64,000 nucleotides of DNA from NCBI RefSeq assembly GCF_001705435.1, contig NZ_MDEN01000063.1:124001-188000 (forward strand), written 5' to 3'. Of the stretch, positions 38,409 to 45,820 are shown one piece after another; the stretch's first letter is position 1; the number at the start of each line of letters is the position of its first letter. A program made the translations under genes and the position numbers. The stretch comes from Pseudomonas graminis (lineage in GTDB: Bacteria > Pseudomonadota > Gammaproteobacteria > Pseudomonadales > Pseudomonadaceae). The notes under the pieces were generated by a model. It searched no databases and was not told the origin of the DNA. It saw only the letters and a list, made by a program, of their open reading frames with translations.

Positions 38409-38565
38409 GGCGCGCTTTCTCCAGCTGGTCAAGGATCGCTAGCACCCTGGCAGGCGTCGTCAGCTCCTCAAATTTTTTCAGCGCCTGCTCCGCGTCGTGG
38501 ACAGATTGGAAACGCTGGCTGACTAAGGCCTCGCACAGATCACGCAGGTTCGTCAGCTCGTTCAT
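38401..38565 (-). CDS. Small phage protein (54 aa)
   Basis: A 54-residue helical protein, MNELTNLRDLCEALVSQRFQ onward, ending DQLEKARHG. Its ATG overlaps the stop of the gene before it (ATGA) and its own end overlaps the next start. The tight chain of overlaps supports a real gene in a compact phage operon. The function is unknown. Confidence 0.65.
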   Translation of the reverse strand: MNELTNLRDLCEALVSQRFQSVHDAEQALKKFEELTTPARVLAILDQLEKARHG

Positions 38566-38993
38566 AGCGGGAAGCTCCCTCGGCAGGCAAAGCCAATTGC
38601 GAAGGCGGCTGCCAGCGGGATCACAAACATGACCCAGCTGCGATGCTTAACGCGCGCAGGCTCTGTGGTGGGCGGAATAGGCAAGGGCTCACGCTCACCC
38701 TTGCGGGTCAGGTTGAAGTGCGAGAGCAGGTGGCGGGCCGAATTGTCAGCGTCGCCTGAGTTCCGGTTATGCACGGCTATGGCTGTTCTGAGCTCCACGA
38801 ACAGAGTGTGGGCTGCTGCCTGATCGGCGCTGTCGTGAAGCGAACCATCACGCGCCTGCCATTTGCGTACTTCGAGGATCGGCTTCAAGTTCTTGCCGAT
38901 GGCTACACAGTGCAGGCAGAAACCCCGACGAGCGCCGGCCGTGTCTTCTTCGGTGCGCTCATGTCGGCAGCCCTGACACTGGAACTGAATCAC
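38562..38993 (-). CDS. Phage zinc-ribbon membrane protein of unknown function
   Basis: 143 residues from a GTG start. A zinc-ribbon is visible at the N-terminus (FQCQGCRH ... GFCLHCVAIG, two CxxC pairs at about 6-9 and 27-30). A helical middle (HTLFVELRTAIAVHNRNSGD) follows, and a C-terminal transmembrane helix (SWVMFVIPLAAAFAIGFACR) ends the protein. It overlaps its neighbours by GTGA and ATGA. No family recognised; the cytoplasmic zinc domain with a tail anchor is unusual for a phage early protein. Confidence 0.65.
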   Translation of the reverse strand: MIQFQCQGCRHERTEEDTAGARRGFCLHCVAIGKNLKPILEVRKWQARDGSLHDSADQAAAHTLFVELRTAIAVHNRNSGDADNSARHLLSHFNLTRKGEREPLPIPPTTEPARVKHRSWVMFVIPLAAAFAIGFACRGSFPL

Positions 38994-39220
38994 AGGACCA
39001 CCTCCTTCGAATGGTCGACGGTGACTTCGATCTGCCAGCTGTGCTTGAAGCCGGTCGAAGTATCCTCAGACGTGAGATAACCCCTGTAGCGCACGGAGGC
39101 GTCGTCCAAGTCGAAGCCGTGCTGATCTGCCAACACCTTGCAAAGGGCCTCAGTGATTTCACCGTCAGGCACCTTGGCGCTGTAGGTGGTGACGTTGGTA
39201 CGGGTGGCTTGAGCCTTCAT
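38990..39220 (-). CDS. Small phage protein (76 aa)
   Basis: 76 residues starting [20 protein letters not shown], acidic in the middle (DQHGFDLDDASVRYRGYLTS). No domain recognised. The start overlaps the previous gene's stop by four bases, as throughout this operon. Confidence 0.65.
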   Translation of the reverse strand: MKAQATRTNVTTYSAKVPDGEITEALCKVLADQHGFDLDDASVRYRGYLTSEDTSTGFKHSWQIEVTVDHSKEVVL

Positions 39221-39384
39221 GGCCTCGCTCCTCCGCAGAAATAACCGGCCAGTATTTGGCGGGGGTTTATGCCACAAACCCGCGCCATCTTCGCGACCTC
39301 GACCACTGGCGTCTCCCGGCGCTGCAATGCGTCGTACAGGGCAAGCAGGCGCTTGGCCATCGGGCCGTTACCGTAGCGGGGCAT
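39217..39384 (-). CDS. Small phage protein (55 aa), helix-turn-helix-like
   Basis: 55 residues, [20 protein letters not shown] onward, ending [10 protein letters not shown]. The central [20 protein letters not shown] could form a short helix-turn-helix. It overlaps the csrA-like gene end by 17 bases and the next start by four. Confidence 0.6.
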   Translation of the reverse strand: MPRYGNGPMAKRLLALYDALQRRETPVVEVAKMARVCGINPRQILAGYFCGGARP

Positions 39385-39742
39385 GTTCAAGCTCCTTGGC
39401 CATCAGCGCGATGCGGCTCACTTTCGCCTGAGTTCCGAACACGCGCTGGCCCGACGGCATCTGATTGATCAGCGCGGTAGCAGCTTGGGCACTGGGTAAT
39501 TCAAAGAGGACGCTCAGCATCACCGGTTCAGACGCTGCAGCCTTGATTGGTTCGTCGATATGAACGCTGCTCTGCGCCCGCTCGGCTTGAATCTTGGCGT
39601 AGATCTCGGCGCGATGGACCTCAATGTAGTCCGGAGCATCGATACCGACACGAACCTGAGCCCCCTGCATACCGACAACAGTGACCGTTATGTCGTCGCC
39701 GATTTTGATTATTTCGCCTGGGCGGCGGGTGAGGATGAGCAT
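39368..39742 (-). CDS. Prophage CsrA/RsmA homologue with a C-terminal extension
   Basis: 124 residues. The first 55 match CsrA closely: [20 protein letters not shown], then [20 protein letters not shown], including the early Leu4-Arg6 strand and the VHR arginine that bind GGA in RNA. Canonical CsrA has 60-70 residues; here about 65 more follow ([20 protein letters not shown] and a basic end) with no known domain. The host RsmA proteins are global post-transcriptional repressors. A phage copy could retune host metabolism or the element's own mRNAs. The gene is first in its overlap chain. Confidence 0.82.
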   Translation of the reverse strand: MLILTRRPGEIIKIGDDITVTVVGMQGAQVRVGIDAPDYIEVHRAEIYAKIQAERAQSSVHIDEPIKAAASEPVMLSVLFELPSAQAATALINQMPSGQRVFGTQAKVSRIALMAKELEHAPLR

Positions 39743-39880
39743 GGAATCTCCTTGATTTCAGGCCGAACGAATCCCGGCCGCGCTGTTTGGCTTTCGCGAA
39801 AATCTATTTGGGTAAGGGTGCAGATCAGCCTGAGCACCGGACTGCGTCCCCGCTGGAGGCGCACGCCGCTGCAAACGCGA

Positions 39881-40192
39881 TCATGCGATGAAGACGCCGT
39901 CGTGTGATTCGTCGCGCTGGTGCTCGGGAGTAGGGCTGCTCACACCGGCGAAGCTGATCAGGCCCATTGCGAAGGCCTTGGCAACCAGGGCCGCGCGGCG
40001 CGTTACGCCGAGCTTTGTCGTCAAAGACAAAATCCGCTTGTTCACGGTGTCTGGTGCGATGCCCAGATCGCGAGCCACTTCTTTCGTGGATTGCCCTGCC
40101 GCAACCGCAATCAGGCATTCCAGCTCACGAGGCGCTGCGCCGAGGCCCAAAACGCCGATGAAGCCGTGAGAGGTGATGGTTGAGGTAGTCAT
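39881..40192 (-). CDS. LuxR/GerE-type helix-turn-helix regulator, phage early gene
   Basis: 103 residues, mostly a GerE-type DNA-binding domain: APRELECLIAVAAGQSTKEV, ARDLGIAPDTVNKRILSLTT, KLGVTRRAALVAKAFAMGL. No receiver or ligand domain is present. The start MTTSTITSHGF is taken; the frame opens 14 codons earlier. A perfect TAAAC-N5-GTTTA operator lies 36 bases upstream, so the CI-type repressor should control it. It is the first gene of the leftward early region. Confidence 0.75.
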   Translation of the reverse strand: MTTSTITSHGFIGVLGLGAAPRELECLIAVAAGQSTKEVARDLGIAPDTVNKRILSLTTKLGVTRRAALVAKAFAMGLISFAGVSSPTPEHQRDESHDGVFIA

Positions 40193-40227
40193 GCTGAGGA
40201 GCTCCGTGATGAATTCGATAGGTGAAG

Positions 40228-40242
40228 TAAACAACCTGTTTA
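40228..40242. promoter_or_regulatory. Phage repressor operator, TAAAC-N5-GTTTA (leftward promoter)
   Basis: TAAACAACCTGTTTA has perfect five-base arms. The same palindrome with another spacer occurs between cI and cro. A further GTTTA half-site lies at 40263. Confidence 0.65.
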
Positions 40243-40284
40243 CTAACGAGTCAACACAATTTGTTTATTAGCTTCAACTACGCA

Positions 40285-40308
40285 TAAAAAAACCGCCATT
40301 TCGGCGGT
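40285..40308 (-). terminator. Rho-independent terminator of the cI gene
   Basis: On the minus strand the stem CCGCC-GAAAT-GGCGG is followed by a run of eight T. It lies about 20 bases after the repressor stop codon. Confidence 0.85.
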
Positions 40309-40328
40309 CTGTGGTGCAGCAGGTGTAG

Positions 40329-41054
40329 TCAGGTAAACAGGGTCTGCGGCAGCTTAGCATCCACGACAGTCCCGGCAATTTCCCAACTATCGTCAAGCGG
40401 CTTCATGGGGTAGGAGGAATTTAGAGGCTTTAAATAAAGGTCCCCGGCGTCACGGACGAGCTGCTTGAAGGTTAGCTCGTCGCTTTCTTTCAACCGAGCA
40501 ATCACAAATTGGCCGTCATTTGGAGGCTGCCCGGGGGCGATCAGAATAAGAGTGCCTTCGGGAAAGGATATATGAGTAGAGCTAGCCATCGAGGACCCGA
40601 CGACCCTGACCCAAAAACCGCGATGTCCCGCCCACGCGTCACTTGAGTGCCACTTTACAGAGGTATCGACTGCCATGGACAGGGGATCTATGGGGCTGGT
40701 GGCTTGCTGCCAAGTAATTTCAGGATACTTGAATGCATTTGGCGATGGTACAGGGCGACTTTGCTGCCGTTCTTTAACCCACTCCTCGCGCTGCTCCGGT
40801 GTTGCGTCCATGACCCGTCGAATTTCCGCCAACTGATTCTCATAGAGCGGAGCACCTTCCCCCGTCAAAAGCCATTCAGGACGGACATCAAGAAATTTTG
40901 CCACCGGCAGAATTTTGCGGCCTGGAACCCCCCGGCTGAACCAGTTGTTCATGGTTTGGTTGCTGACGCCCATGAGTTGCGCAAATTCCGAGGGAGATTT
41001 GCCGACAGCTCGAAGGCACAAGCGCAGTCTGAAGCCCGAATGTTGATTATTCAT
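40329..41054 (-). CDS. CI-like phage repressor (HTH plus S24 autocleavage domain)
   Basis: 241 residues. An N-terminal HTH (RLRLCLRAVGKSPSEFAQLM, GVSNQTMNNWFSRGVPGRKI) binds operators. The C-terminal LexA/S24 domain has the catalytic Ser155 in VVGSSMASS and Lys189 in VIARLKESDE. A linker of about 60 residues separates them. On DNA damage RecA should trigger self-cleavage and free the element. One operator overlaps its start codon, so it is autoregulated. The catalytic pair is intact, so the switch should still work although the virion genes are gone. Confidence 0.9.
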   Translation of the reverse strand: MNNQHSGFRLRLCLRAVGKSPSEFAQLMGVSNQTMNNWFSRGVPGRKILPVAKFLDVRPEWLLTGEGAPLYENQLAEIRRVMDATPEQREEWVKERQQSRPVPSPNAFKYPEITWQQATSPIDPLSMAVDTSVKWHSSDAWAGHRGFWVRVVGSSMASSTHISFPEGTLILIAPGQPPNDGQFVIARLKESDELTFKQLVRDAGDLYLKPLNSSYPMKPLDDSWEIAGTVVDAKLPQTLFT

Positions 41055-41106
41055 AAACGAAGAGTTTACCGAGCTTGATCAGATGGTGAAATAAACGTAT
41101 TGTTGA
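41054..41106. promoter_or_regulatory. cI-cro operator region with two TAAAC-N5-GTTTA-type sites
   Basis: Site one, TAAACGAAGAGTTTA (41054-41068), is perfect and touches the cI start codon. Site two, TAAACGTATTGTTGA (41092-41106), has one changed arm base and lies 38 bases away. A half-site GTTTA is at 41135. The layout matches a lambdoid control region. Confidence 0.65.
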
Positions 41107-41137
41107 TCCATTGCTCATACTTTCACTCGGAATGTTT

Positions 41138-41455
41138 ATGAATAAGAGCCCGTTAGAGCGCGCCATTGTCGAGGCTGGATCAGCAGTTGCGCTGGCAAAA
41201 ATAGCAGGTGTTACTCCGATGGCAGTCTCTTATTGGAAAGCCCGCGGGGTTCCTGCTCACCAAGTGCTGGTCATCGAGTCGGCTACCGGCGTATCGCGCC
41301 ACGAGTTGCGCCCTGATATCTATCCGGACGTCTTGCCGACCTTGAGCGCAAATCTACGCCCAAACCCACCCATCGATCAGTCCTCTGAGGATGCTGGCAT
41401 TTTGTCCAGTGCTTCGAGCTCATCCAAACTCGACCCTCTTGAGGCCCGCGGTTAA
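41138..41455 (+). CDS. Cro/YdaS-like regulator
   Basis: 105 residues. Residues 1-60 (MNKSPLERAIVEAGSAVALA, KIAGVTPMAVSYWKARGVPA, HQVLVIESATGVSRHELRPD) form a Cro/YdaS helix-turn-helix; the rest is Ser/Pro-rich and loosely ordered. It faces cI across the operator region and should drive the lytic-direction genes. A start six bases upstream (MFM) is possible. Confidence 0.82.
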   Translation: MNKSPLERAIVEAGSAVALAKIAGVTPMAVSYWKARGVPAHQVLVIESATGVSRHELRPDIYPDVLPTLSANLRPNPPIDQSSEDAGILSSASSSSKLDPLEARG

Positions 41456-41562
41456 TGAGTACGCTACGGACCAACACAGTCAACCCAAAAATGGAAGTCC
41501 CTGTTGAGTACCTGCTTAGCGACTTCCATCCAATGGCGTTTGCCGTTTTGATGAGTATCTGA
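41455..41562 (+). CDS. Possible very small phage protein (35 aa)
   Basis: A frame of 35 codons (MSTLRTNTVNPKMEVPVEYL, ending AVLMSI) starts in the cro stop (TAATG). The overlap fits translational coupling, but the length is too short to be sure. Confidence 0.35.
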   Translation: MSTLRTNTVNPKMEVPVEYLLSDFHPMAFAVLMSI

Positions 41563-41613
41563 AATGAACAAGCGCCAATCCCAGTATTTGTTGACCGGCT
41601 AAACCGCAGGCAA

Positions 41614-41642
41614 CAAAAAGGCCCGCATTCGCGAGCCTTCTT
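41614..41642 (+). terminator. Hairpin before the rightward early genes
   Basis: AAGGCCCGCATTCGCGAGCCTTCTT contains complementary AAGGC...GCCTT arms followed by a few T. It may attenuate transcription after cro; the T-run is short. Confidence 0.45.
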
Positions 41643-41693
41643 AACCAGTCCACGCCAATGGACTTTCTTGAATCTTCGTTCTCGGAGAACGAT

Positions 41694-42026
41694 ATGTCAC
41701 GCCCAGAAAATAGCAAAACTCAAGGTGTAACGCAACTGCCCCTCACCGTTAGGTCCGACTTCAGCAATACACCGATAGACAACCGCGGCCTGATGGTTTT
41801 CGGCGTTACCGCCGGAATCAACGCTGAAGATGCGCTTCAGGCAGCGAGGACCCTCTCGTCTGGACTTGGGCAGATCTGCGATCACATGCATGACTCGCTC
41901 AACATGGGCGAAATGGCTTACTGCGATGGCATGAAGACCTTGGCGTTCATTACCGAGGCCGTTTCCGCGCTGGTTTGGTCGGTGCAGCGCGGTCTCCCAC
42001 AAGCTCAAGAGGAGTCCGGCAAATGA
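41694..42026 (+). CDS. DUF3077-family phage protein
   Basis: 110 residues. The middle (LMVFGVTAGINAEDALQAAR, TLSSGLGQICDHMHDSLNMG) matches the DUF3077 pattern common in Pseudomonas and its prophages, a small helical protein of unknown role. The start MSRPENSKTQG has GGAG upstream. The stop overlaps the next start (ATGA). Confidence 0.72.
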   Translation: MSRPENSKTQGVTQLPLTVRSDFSNTPIDNRGLMVFGVTAGINAEDALQAARTLSSGLGQICDHMHDSLNMGEMAYCDGMKTLAFITEAVSALVWSVQRGLPQAQEESGK

Positions 42027-42268
42027 GGAAGCCTCAAGATTGTGGGTATACGTTCGCGCAGATTGCTGAGGCGTTAGACGTCATTGGAACGCTCACCGAC
42101 GTGCTCGCTGAAAATACTGTGGTCAGAGAGAGTGGTGACGGGATCAACCCCGAGCCGCAGCTCAACTCCCGTGGTGAGGCAGGCATCCAATCTGCTGTTC
42201 GCCTCATCGCGCGCTCGGCACATCGCGAGCTTTCCCAACTTGCCACAGACCTGGGAGTGCCGGAATGA
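42023..42268 (+). CDS. Small phage protein (81 aa)
   Basis: 81 residues, MRKPQDCGYTFAQIAEALDV onward, helical, ending LSQLATDLGVPE. It overlaps both neighbours by four bases (ATGA). No family recognised. Confidence 0.65.
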   Translation: MRKPQDCGYTFAQIAEALDVIGTLTDVLAENTVVRESGDGINPEPQLNSRGEAGIQSAVRLIARSAHRELSQLATDLGVPE

Positions 42269-42486
42269 GCACTTCTATTACGACGATTCCTGAATTGGCA
42301 GCCGAGGCTGAATTTCAGCTGCAAGCTGCGACGGATCAGCTCAACTGGCTGACCGCGCTGGTACCACCGCTTTGTCGAGCTAAGCACTGGCTACGCGAGC
42401 GACGAAGACGTCGAAATGAGCCGGCCATCATCCGGGCGCAAGTATGGGAAGGGGAGACCAGATCATGGGAATGTTTGATTGGCTGA
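42265..42486 (+). CDS. Small basic phage protein (73 aa)
   Basis: 73 residues with an acidic helical first half (IPELAAEAEFQLQAATDQLN) and an Arg-rich second half (RAKHWLRERRRRRNEPAIIR). The basic segment could bind nucleic acid. It overlaps the next gene by 22 bases. Confidence 0.6.
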   Translation: MSTSITTIPELAAEAEFQLQAATDQLNWLTALVPPLCRAKHWLRERRRRRNEPAIIRAQVWEGETRSWECLIG

Positions 42487-43028
42487 AGCCGCGCCAACTG
42501 TCGGCAGAGGGTGTTCCGCCGTCCGCTCTGGCTCAAATGCTCGTGCGGGGTAGCGCTGCTGTGCTGCCAGCCGGCGCAGTCCTGGTGAAAACCTATCCGG
42601 AAGCCCAGCGCATCGCCGAGTCTTTGCGGGAGTTCCCTGATGACTGGGCATGGCGGCAAAAAGGATATGAGCTGGAGCACGTGCCGACCCGCTTCGCAAT
42701 TTGGGTGGCGAACAAGGACTACGGCCTAGCCGAAATGACGCAGCACGGCGGAAAGCAGGATTTCGAGGCACCAGAGCAGCAGATTATCTGGCCTGCCGTC
42801 GAGGCCTGGCTCGCTCGTGGCAAGGTTGGATTCACCGGGCGGCTCCCAAAAGTGAAGATCACCGCCAGGCGCGGGACCTATTGGTGCGTCGCAGATGGGC
42901 ACCCGTGGGCCGGTGCTGGAAACTCTCCAGCGGACGCGTACCGATCGTGGGCCCGTGCCGTTTCCATCCAGGCACGCAAAGACACAACCCCTCAAGAACA
43001 CCTGCACGTATGGAGTGCCGCGCTATGA
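42465..43028 (+). CDS. Phage protein of unknown function (187 aa)
   Basis: 187 residues from MGMFDWLKPRQLSAEGVPPS with a GGGGAG ribosome site. It has Trp-rich segments (PDDWAWRQKGYELEHVPTRF, AIWVANKDYGLAEMTQHG, GTYWCVADGHPWAGAGNSPA) and no membrane helix. I do not recognise a family. It overlaps the next gene by four bases. Confidence 0.65.
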   Translation: MGMFDWLKPRQLSAEGVPPSALAQMLVRGSAAVLPAGAVLVKTYPEAQRIAESLREFPDDWAWRQKGYELEHVPTRFAIWVANKDYGLAEMTQHGGKQDFEAPEQQIIWPAVEAWLARGKVGFTGRLPKVKITARRGTYWCVADGHPWAGAGNSPADAYRSWARAVSIQARKDTTPQEHLHVWSAAL

Positions 43029-43333
43029 GTCGAGTATCAGCGGCGCTGCCGCTTAAAAGCCTGCAGGAGCACGAGCGCAAGTTTCTCAAGGTAGCCGGGT
43101 CGTACCTGGCTCAGGAGAAAATCGGAGGCCCGGCAGCTCTCGCGGACTTGCTTGATATGGTCGCCAGCTGGCATTCGCTGCGCACCGACATCGAGTTCGG
43201 GGAGTACTGCAAGCGCTGTCGTGGCGGCTTTAGCTCGGGCGAACTGATGGCGTTCCTCTACGCATATCCATTCCCTAAGGCTGAGTGGTCAGCGCGGGTC
43301 CAGGAAGCCTTCAAAGGCATGGACAATTTGTGA
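43025..43333 (+). CDS. Phage protein of unknown function (102 aa)
   Basis: 102 residues, soluble and helical (LQEHERKFLKVAGSYLAQEK, LADLLDMVASWHSLRTDIEF). A CKRC pair (EYCKRCRGGFSSGEL) might hold a metal with other residues. It overlaps genes on both sides (ATGA, GTGA). Confidence 0.65.
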   Translation: MSRVSAALPLKSLQEHERKFLKVAGSYLAQEKIGGPAALADLLDMVASWHSLRTDIEFGEYCKRCRGGFSSGELMAFLYAYPFPKAEWSARVQEAFKGMDNL

Positions 43334-43461
43334 GAAAGAAATCCTGGTACGTCACAGTGCCGGGCTACCCACCATTCCCCATGATCATGCAGGAAGACCA
43401 CGACCACGCTGGTGCCTCGGCATTCGCGCGATGTAAGTGGCCGGCCTGCACAGTTGAGTAG
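43330..43461 (+). CDS. Small phage protein (43 aa)
   Basis: 43 residues from a GTG start in the previous stop. The sequence WYVTVPGYPPFPMIMQEDHD ... RCKWPACTVE resembles a class of ~40-residue proteins seen in many Pseudomonas prophages (pattern V-P-G-x-P-F-x-M ... W-P). The function is unknown. Confidence 0.65.
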   Translation: MRKKSWYVTVPGYPPFPMIMQEDHDHAGASAFARCKWPACTVE

Positions 43462-43466
43462 ATCCC

Positions 43467-43973
43467 ATGACCCAAGTTATCGAAATCGTTGTGATCGGCG
43501 CTGTTGGCTCGGGCAAGTCCCATGTTCTGGAGCTGATCGATCGCGCCCTTCACGACGAATACGGCCAGCACGTACAAGTGGCATCGCATGAGCTGTCCAG
43601 CGAGCGCTACATGGGTTCGCCGGGCACGAAGCCAAAGGTCGCTGAAACCATCTTCAATCTCCGTGAGCAGGCTCCAGCGAGTGGCACGCTGCGCGAGCTG
43701 AAGGTGAGTGTCGATACATCTGCGCTGACCTCTTCGATCGATAAGCTTGGTGCGGTCCAAGGTGAGGCTGTCAGCTTCATGCTCGACCCACTTGAGCAGG
43801 CCATCGAGTCCACGGCCCGCGTGTTGCGGGATGAGCACGAACACTTGGCACAGTTGAGCGCGCCGCTGGGTGGAGATGTCTCGCCAAGCCCTGTGTACAA
43901 GCGCATGAGCGCCCACCTTGAGGCGCTTCTGTCCCGGCAGCTGAAGCGCGTGGGTGACGATGGACATCGATAA
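43467..43973 (+). CDS. Phage P-loop protein
   Basis: 168 residues. The Walker A motif GAVGSGKSHVLELID is at about residues 11-25, so the protein binds a nucleotide. The rest is helical without a clear Walker B (VSFMLDPLEQAIESTARVLR). Small P-loop proteins of this form occur in Pseudomonas phage replication regions; the role is unknown. A GATCCC spacing leaves a poor ribosome site, so coupling to the gene before is likely. Confidence 0.68.
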   Translation: MTQVIEIVVIGAVGSGKSHVLELIDRALHDEYGQHVQVASHELSSERYMGSPGTKPKVAETIFNLREQAPASGTLRELKVSVDTSALTSSIDKLGAVQGEAVSFMLDPLEQAIESTARVLRDEHEHLAQLSAPLGGDVSPSPVYKRMSAHLEALLSRQLKRVGDDGHR

Positions 43974-44148
43974 ACCGCCTCCTACAACCGAGTGGGCGGG
44001 TCGGCCTGCTGGCTGGCAACCACCGCCTGCACCGCCTCCTATGCGCGGCGGATCAGTGCCGCATTCGGATGGCGTTCCAATCTTCATCATTGCCGGCGCA
44101 ATTCTTTTCGGGGTTGCGATCGGCTTTAGGATGGCGGGAGGCTGCTGA
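43960..44148 (+). CDS. Small Pro-rich membrane protein of the phage
   Basis: 62 residues. A Pro-rich N-terminal half (PAGWQPPPAPPPMRGG) precedes one transmembrane helix (VPIFIIAGAILFGVAIGFRM). It overlaps the P-loop gene by 14 bases and the HNH gene by one. It could be an accessory membrane protein; no holin-like features beyond the single helix. Confidence 0.6.
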   Translation: MDIDKPPPTTEWAGRPAGWQPPPAPPPMRGGSVPHSDGVPIFIIAGAILFGVAIGFRMAGGC

Positions 44149-44480
44149 TGTCTCGGCTCAAATCCTTAGGCAATCGGGTGAGCACGCAGGGCAACAAGCT
44201 GCCGATCATGCAGCCTGGTTCGTGGCGCACTGACAAGGCCACATCCGGCCAGCGCGGCTACACCTACGCATGGCAGAAGGCGAGCAAGGCCTTCATCCTC
44301 GATAACCCTCTGTGTGTGATGTGTGATGCAGTGGGTCGAGTGACAGCGACAGCGCTGGTCGACCACATCGAAGCGCACCGGGGCAACATGACGCTGTTCT
44401 GGGACCGATCCAACTGGCAGCCGCTGTGCACGACCTGTCACTCGTCCGTGAAGCAGCGCGAGGAGGCCGGCAGCCTGTAG
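44148..44480 (+). CDS. HNH endonuclease, phage packaging-associated
   Basis: 110 residues. The beta-beta-alpha metal site is visible: CVMCDAVGRVTATALVDHIE with His in DHIEAH, then NWQPLCTTCHSSVK with Asn and His; four Cys (CxxC twice) hold zinc. Such HNH nucleases sit next to terminase genes of cos-type phages and help terminase cut DNA. The terminase small subunit follows after 147 bases, as expected. Confidence 0.85.
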   Translation: MSRLKSLGNRVSTQGNKLPIMQPGSWRTDKATSGQRGYTYAWQKASKAFILDNPLCVMCDAVGRVTATALVDHIEAHRGNMTLFWDRSNWQPLCTTCHSSVKQREEAGSL

Positions 44481-44627
44481 CACGCCAACTCCCCGATCTG
44501 TCCGGAGTCTGGCACGCCACTGACGTGCAACAAGGGCAGGGGGTGCCTCGAAAGTTCGGAGCCTTGGCGCTCTAGACCACCCGGTCCCGCATTCAGAGTT
44601 TTTTTCCCGTTTTGAGGTTTTTTGTTA

Positions 44628-44955
44628 ATGGCTTTAACACCCAAAAAGCGCGCATTCGCCGACGCTTTGAGGGGAGGTGCGTCCAACAAAGAAGCAGCGA
44701 TAGCCGCAGGCTATAGCGCTTCCAGCGCATCGGCCGCCGGATCACGGCTTGCAAAAGACCCTCACGTTCTGGCCGAACTGGCGAATGGGACCGTTAACAA
44801 AAATGTTAAAGCTCAGCCGAAGGCAAAGGCGCCCAAATCGGTCGAGTCTGATGTGGATGATGAGGACTCAGGCCCGACATTCGACCTGGCTCGTGCCCTG
44901 ACCTTTACCGACCCCAAGGCATACCTGATTGCTGCGATGAACGACCCGGAATCCG
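44628..44955 (+). pseudogene. terS: Terminase small subunit, 3' truncated by deletion
   Basis: The first ~110 codons read as a terminase small subunit: LTPKKRAFADALRGGASNKE and AAIAAGYSASSASAAGSRLA form the DNA-binding helix-turn-helix, and FDLARALTFTDPKAYLIAAM starts the oligomerisation region. After MNDPE the homology ends. The frame then runs on to 45113 with non-natural, Arg-rich sequence in the antisense-like frame of a tail gene. The large terminase that should follow is absent. Confidence 0.78.
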
Positions 44956-44958
44956 CTG

Positions 44959-45507
44959 ATGACTGGCTCGACTGGCGTTATCAACGCATCGGTAAACCCG
45001 GTCGCCGGATCGGTGCTGGCGGACAACTACAAGGCATCCGGCTCAGGCCTGAACGGCATCACTTCCCGTTGGTACAAAGAGCCATCCGCCTACGGCGAAG
45101 CTCAGTGCATTGAGCTGGCCGGCGCAATGGCGGCCGCCGGCGGGTACATCTACGTGCAGCCAGCTGCGAACGTCACGCTGTCCAATGTTTTGGCAGGGGA
45201 TGTGATCGAGATGGTTTCGGCGCCGGAGATCGTCGGGAACAGCCGAGGAATCCTTGGCTGGGAAGCAGAGCTGATAATCACCAAGCCGGTGGCCGGTACG
45301 TCGACCACCATCTATTACCGGTCGATGGACAAATATCAGGAACCGTTCACTCTGCCGACCAGTTGGAAGGGCATGCTGGAGACGCAACGTTACACGGGCG
45401 ACGTCACGGAAACCGTCATCACCTCACGCATGGGTCTGTACCTGGCTGCCGGCATCGCTCAGGACTCCAGAGTGAAGGTTGCGCAGTTCGGGATGCGCAA
45501 AGTCTGA
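44959..45507 (+). pseudogene. 3' end of a phage tail/virion protein gene, fused after a deletion
   Basis: About 180 codons in another frame than terS encode a Gly/Ala/Ser-rich beta protein (TGVINASVNPVAGSVLADNY, VQPAANVTLSNVLAGDVIEM, DSRVKVAQFGMRKV). It looks like the C-terminal domain of a tail fibre or other virion surface protein. Its 5' part and all genes between it and terS are missing. The frame happens to begin with ATG at the junction, so a fragment might be made. Confidence 0.68.
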
Positions 45508-45536
45508 CCTCCAGTCCTGAGCAACCTTGAACGCCT

Positions 45537-45659
45537 TTAATAACAGCCGGGCTGATTTGGAGGCGTCGAATTACACGGGATCGTTTTCTGCGTGAAGTGA
45601 CCACAGCCGGAAAGCACTGACATCGCAATCACCATTAAAGCCACACGCCTGAGATACAT
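45537..45659 (-). CDS. Small lipoprotein (40 aa)
   Basis: 40 residues, MYLRRVALMVIAMSVLSGCG onward. A basic start, a hydrophobic stretch and the lipobox LSGC predict a lipoprotein whose mature part is only about 22 residues with two further Cys and Pro (CNSTPPNQPGCY). GAGG precedes the ATG. Its size is like phage Rz1 or entericidin-type lipoproteins, but no Rz partner is visible. Confidence 0.6.
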   Translation of the reverse strand: MYLRRVALMVIAMSVLSGCGHFTQKTIPCNSTPPNQPGCY

Positions 45660-45782
45660 CGAGCTTCCCTCTGCAAAGTTGACCCGCATTCTAGCCGATG
45701 CCAAATTGGCACGCAGCGTTCCGCATTCATCTGTCGGCAGCCATGCCATACAGTATTGACCGAGGCGCCGCGCTCACGTTTA

Positions 45783-45798
45783 CTGTACGCATATACAG
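45783..45798. promoter_or_regulatory. LexA (SOS) box
   Basis: CTGTACGCATATACAG matches CTGT-N8-ACAG, the LexA operator of Pseudomonas and E. coli, and ends 22 bases before the next ATG. Confidence 0.78.
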
Positions 45799-45820
45799 TA
45801 TAAACAAGCGAAGCCTTCTC

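Noticed and set aside
44955..45113. Natural C-terminus of the terminase small subunit
   Set aside because: After MNDPE the frame turns Arg-rich and covers, out of frame, the tail-protein sequence; it is a product of the deletion.
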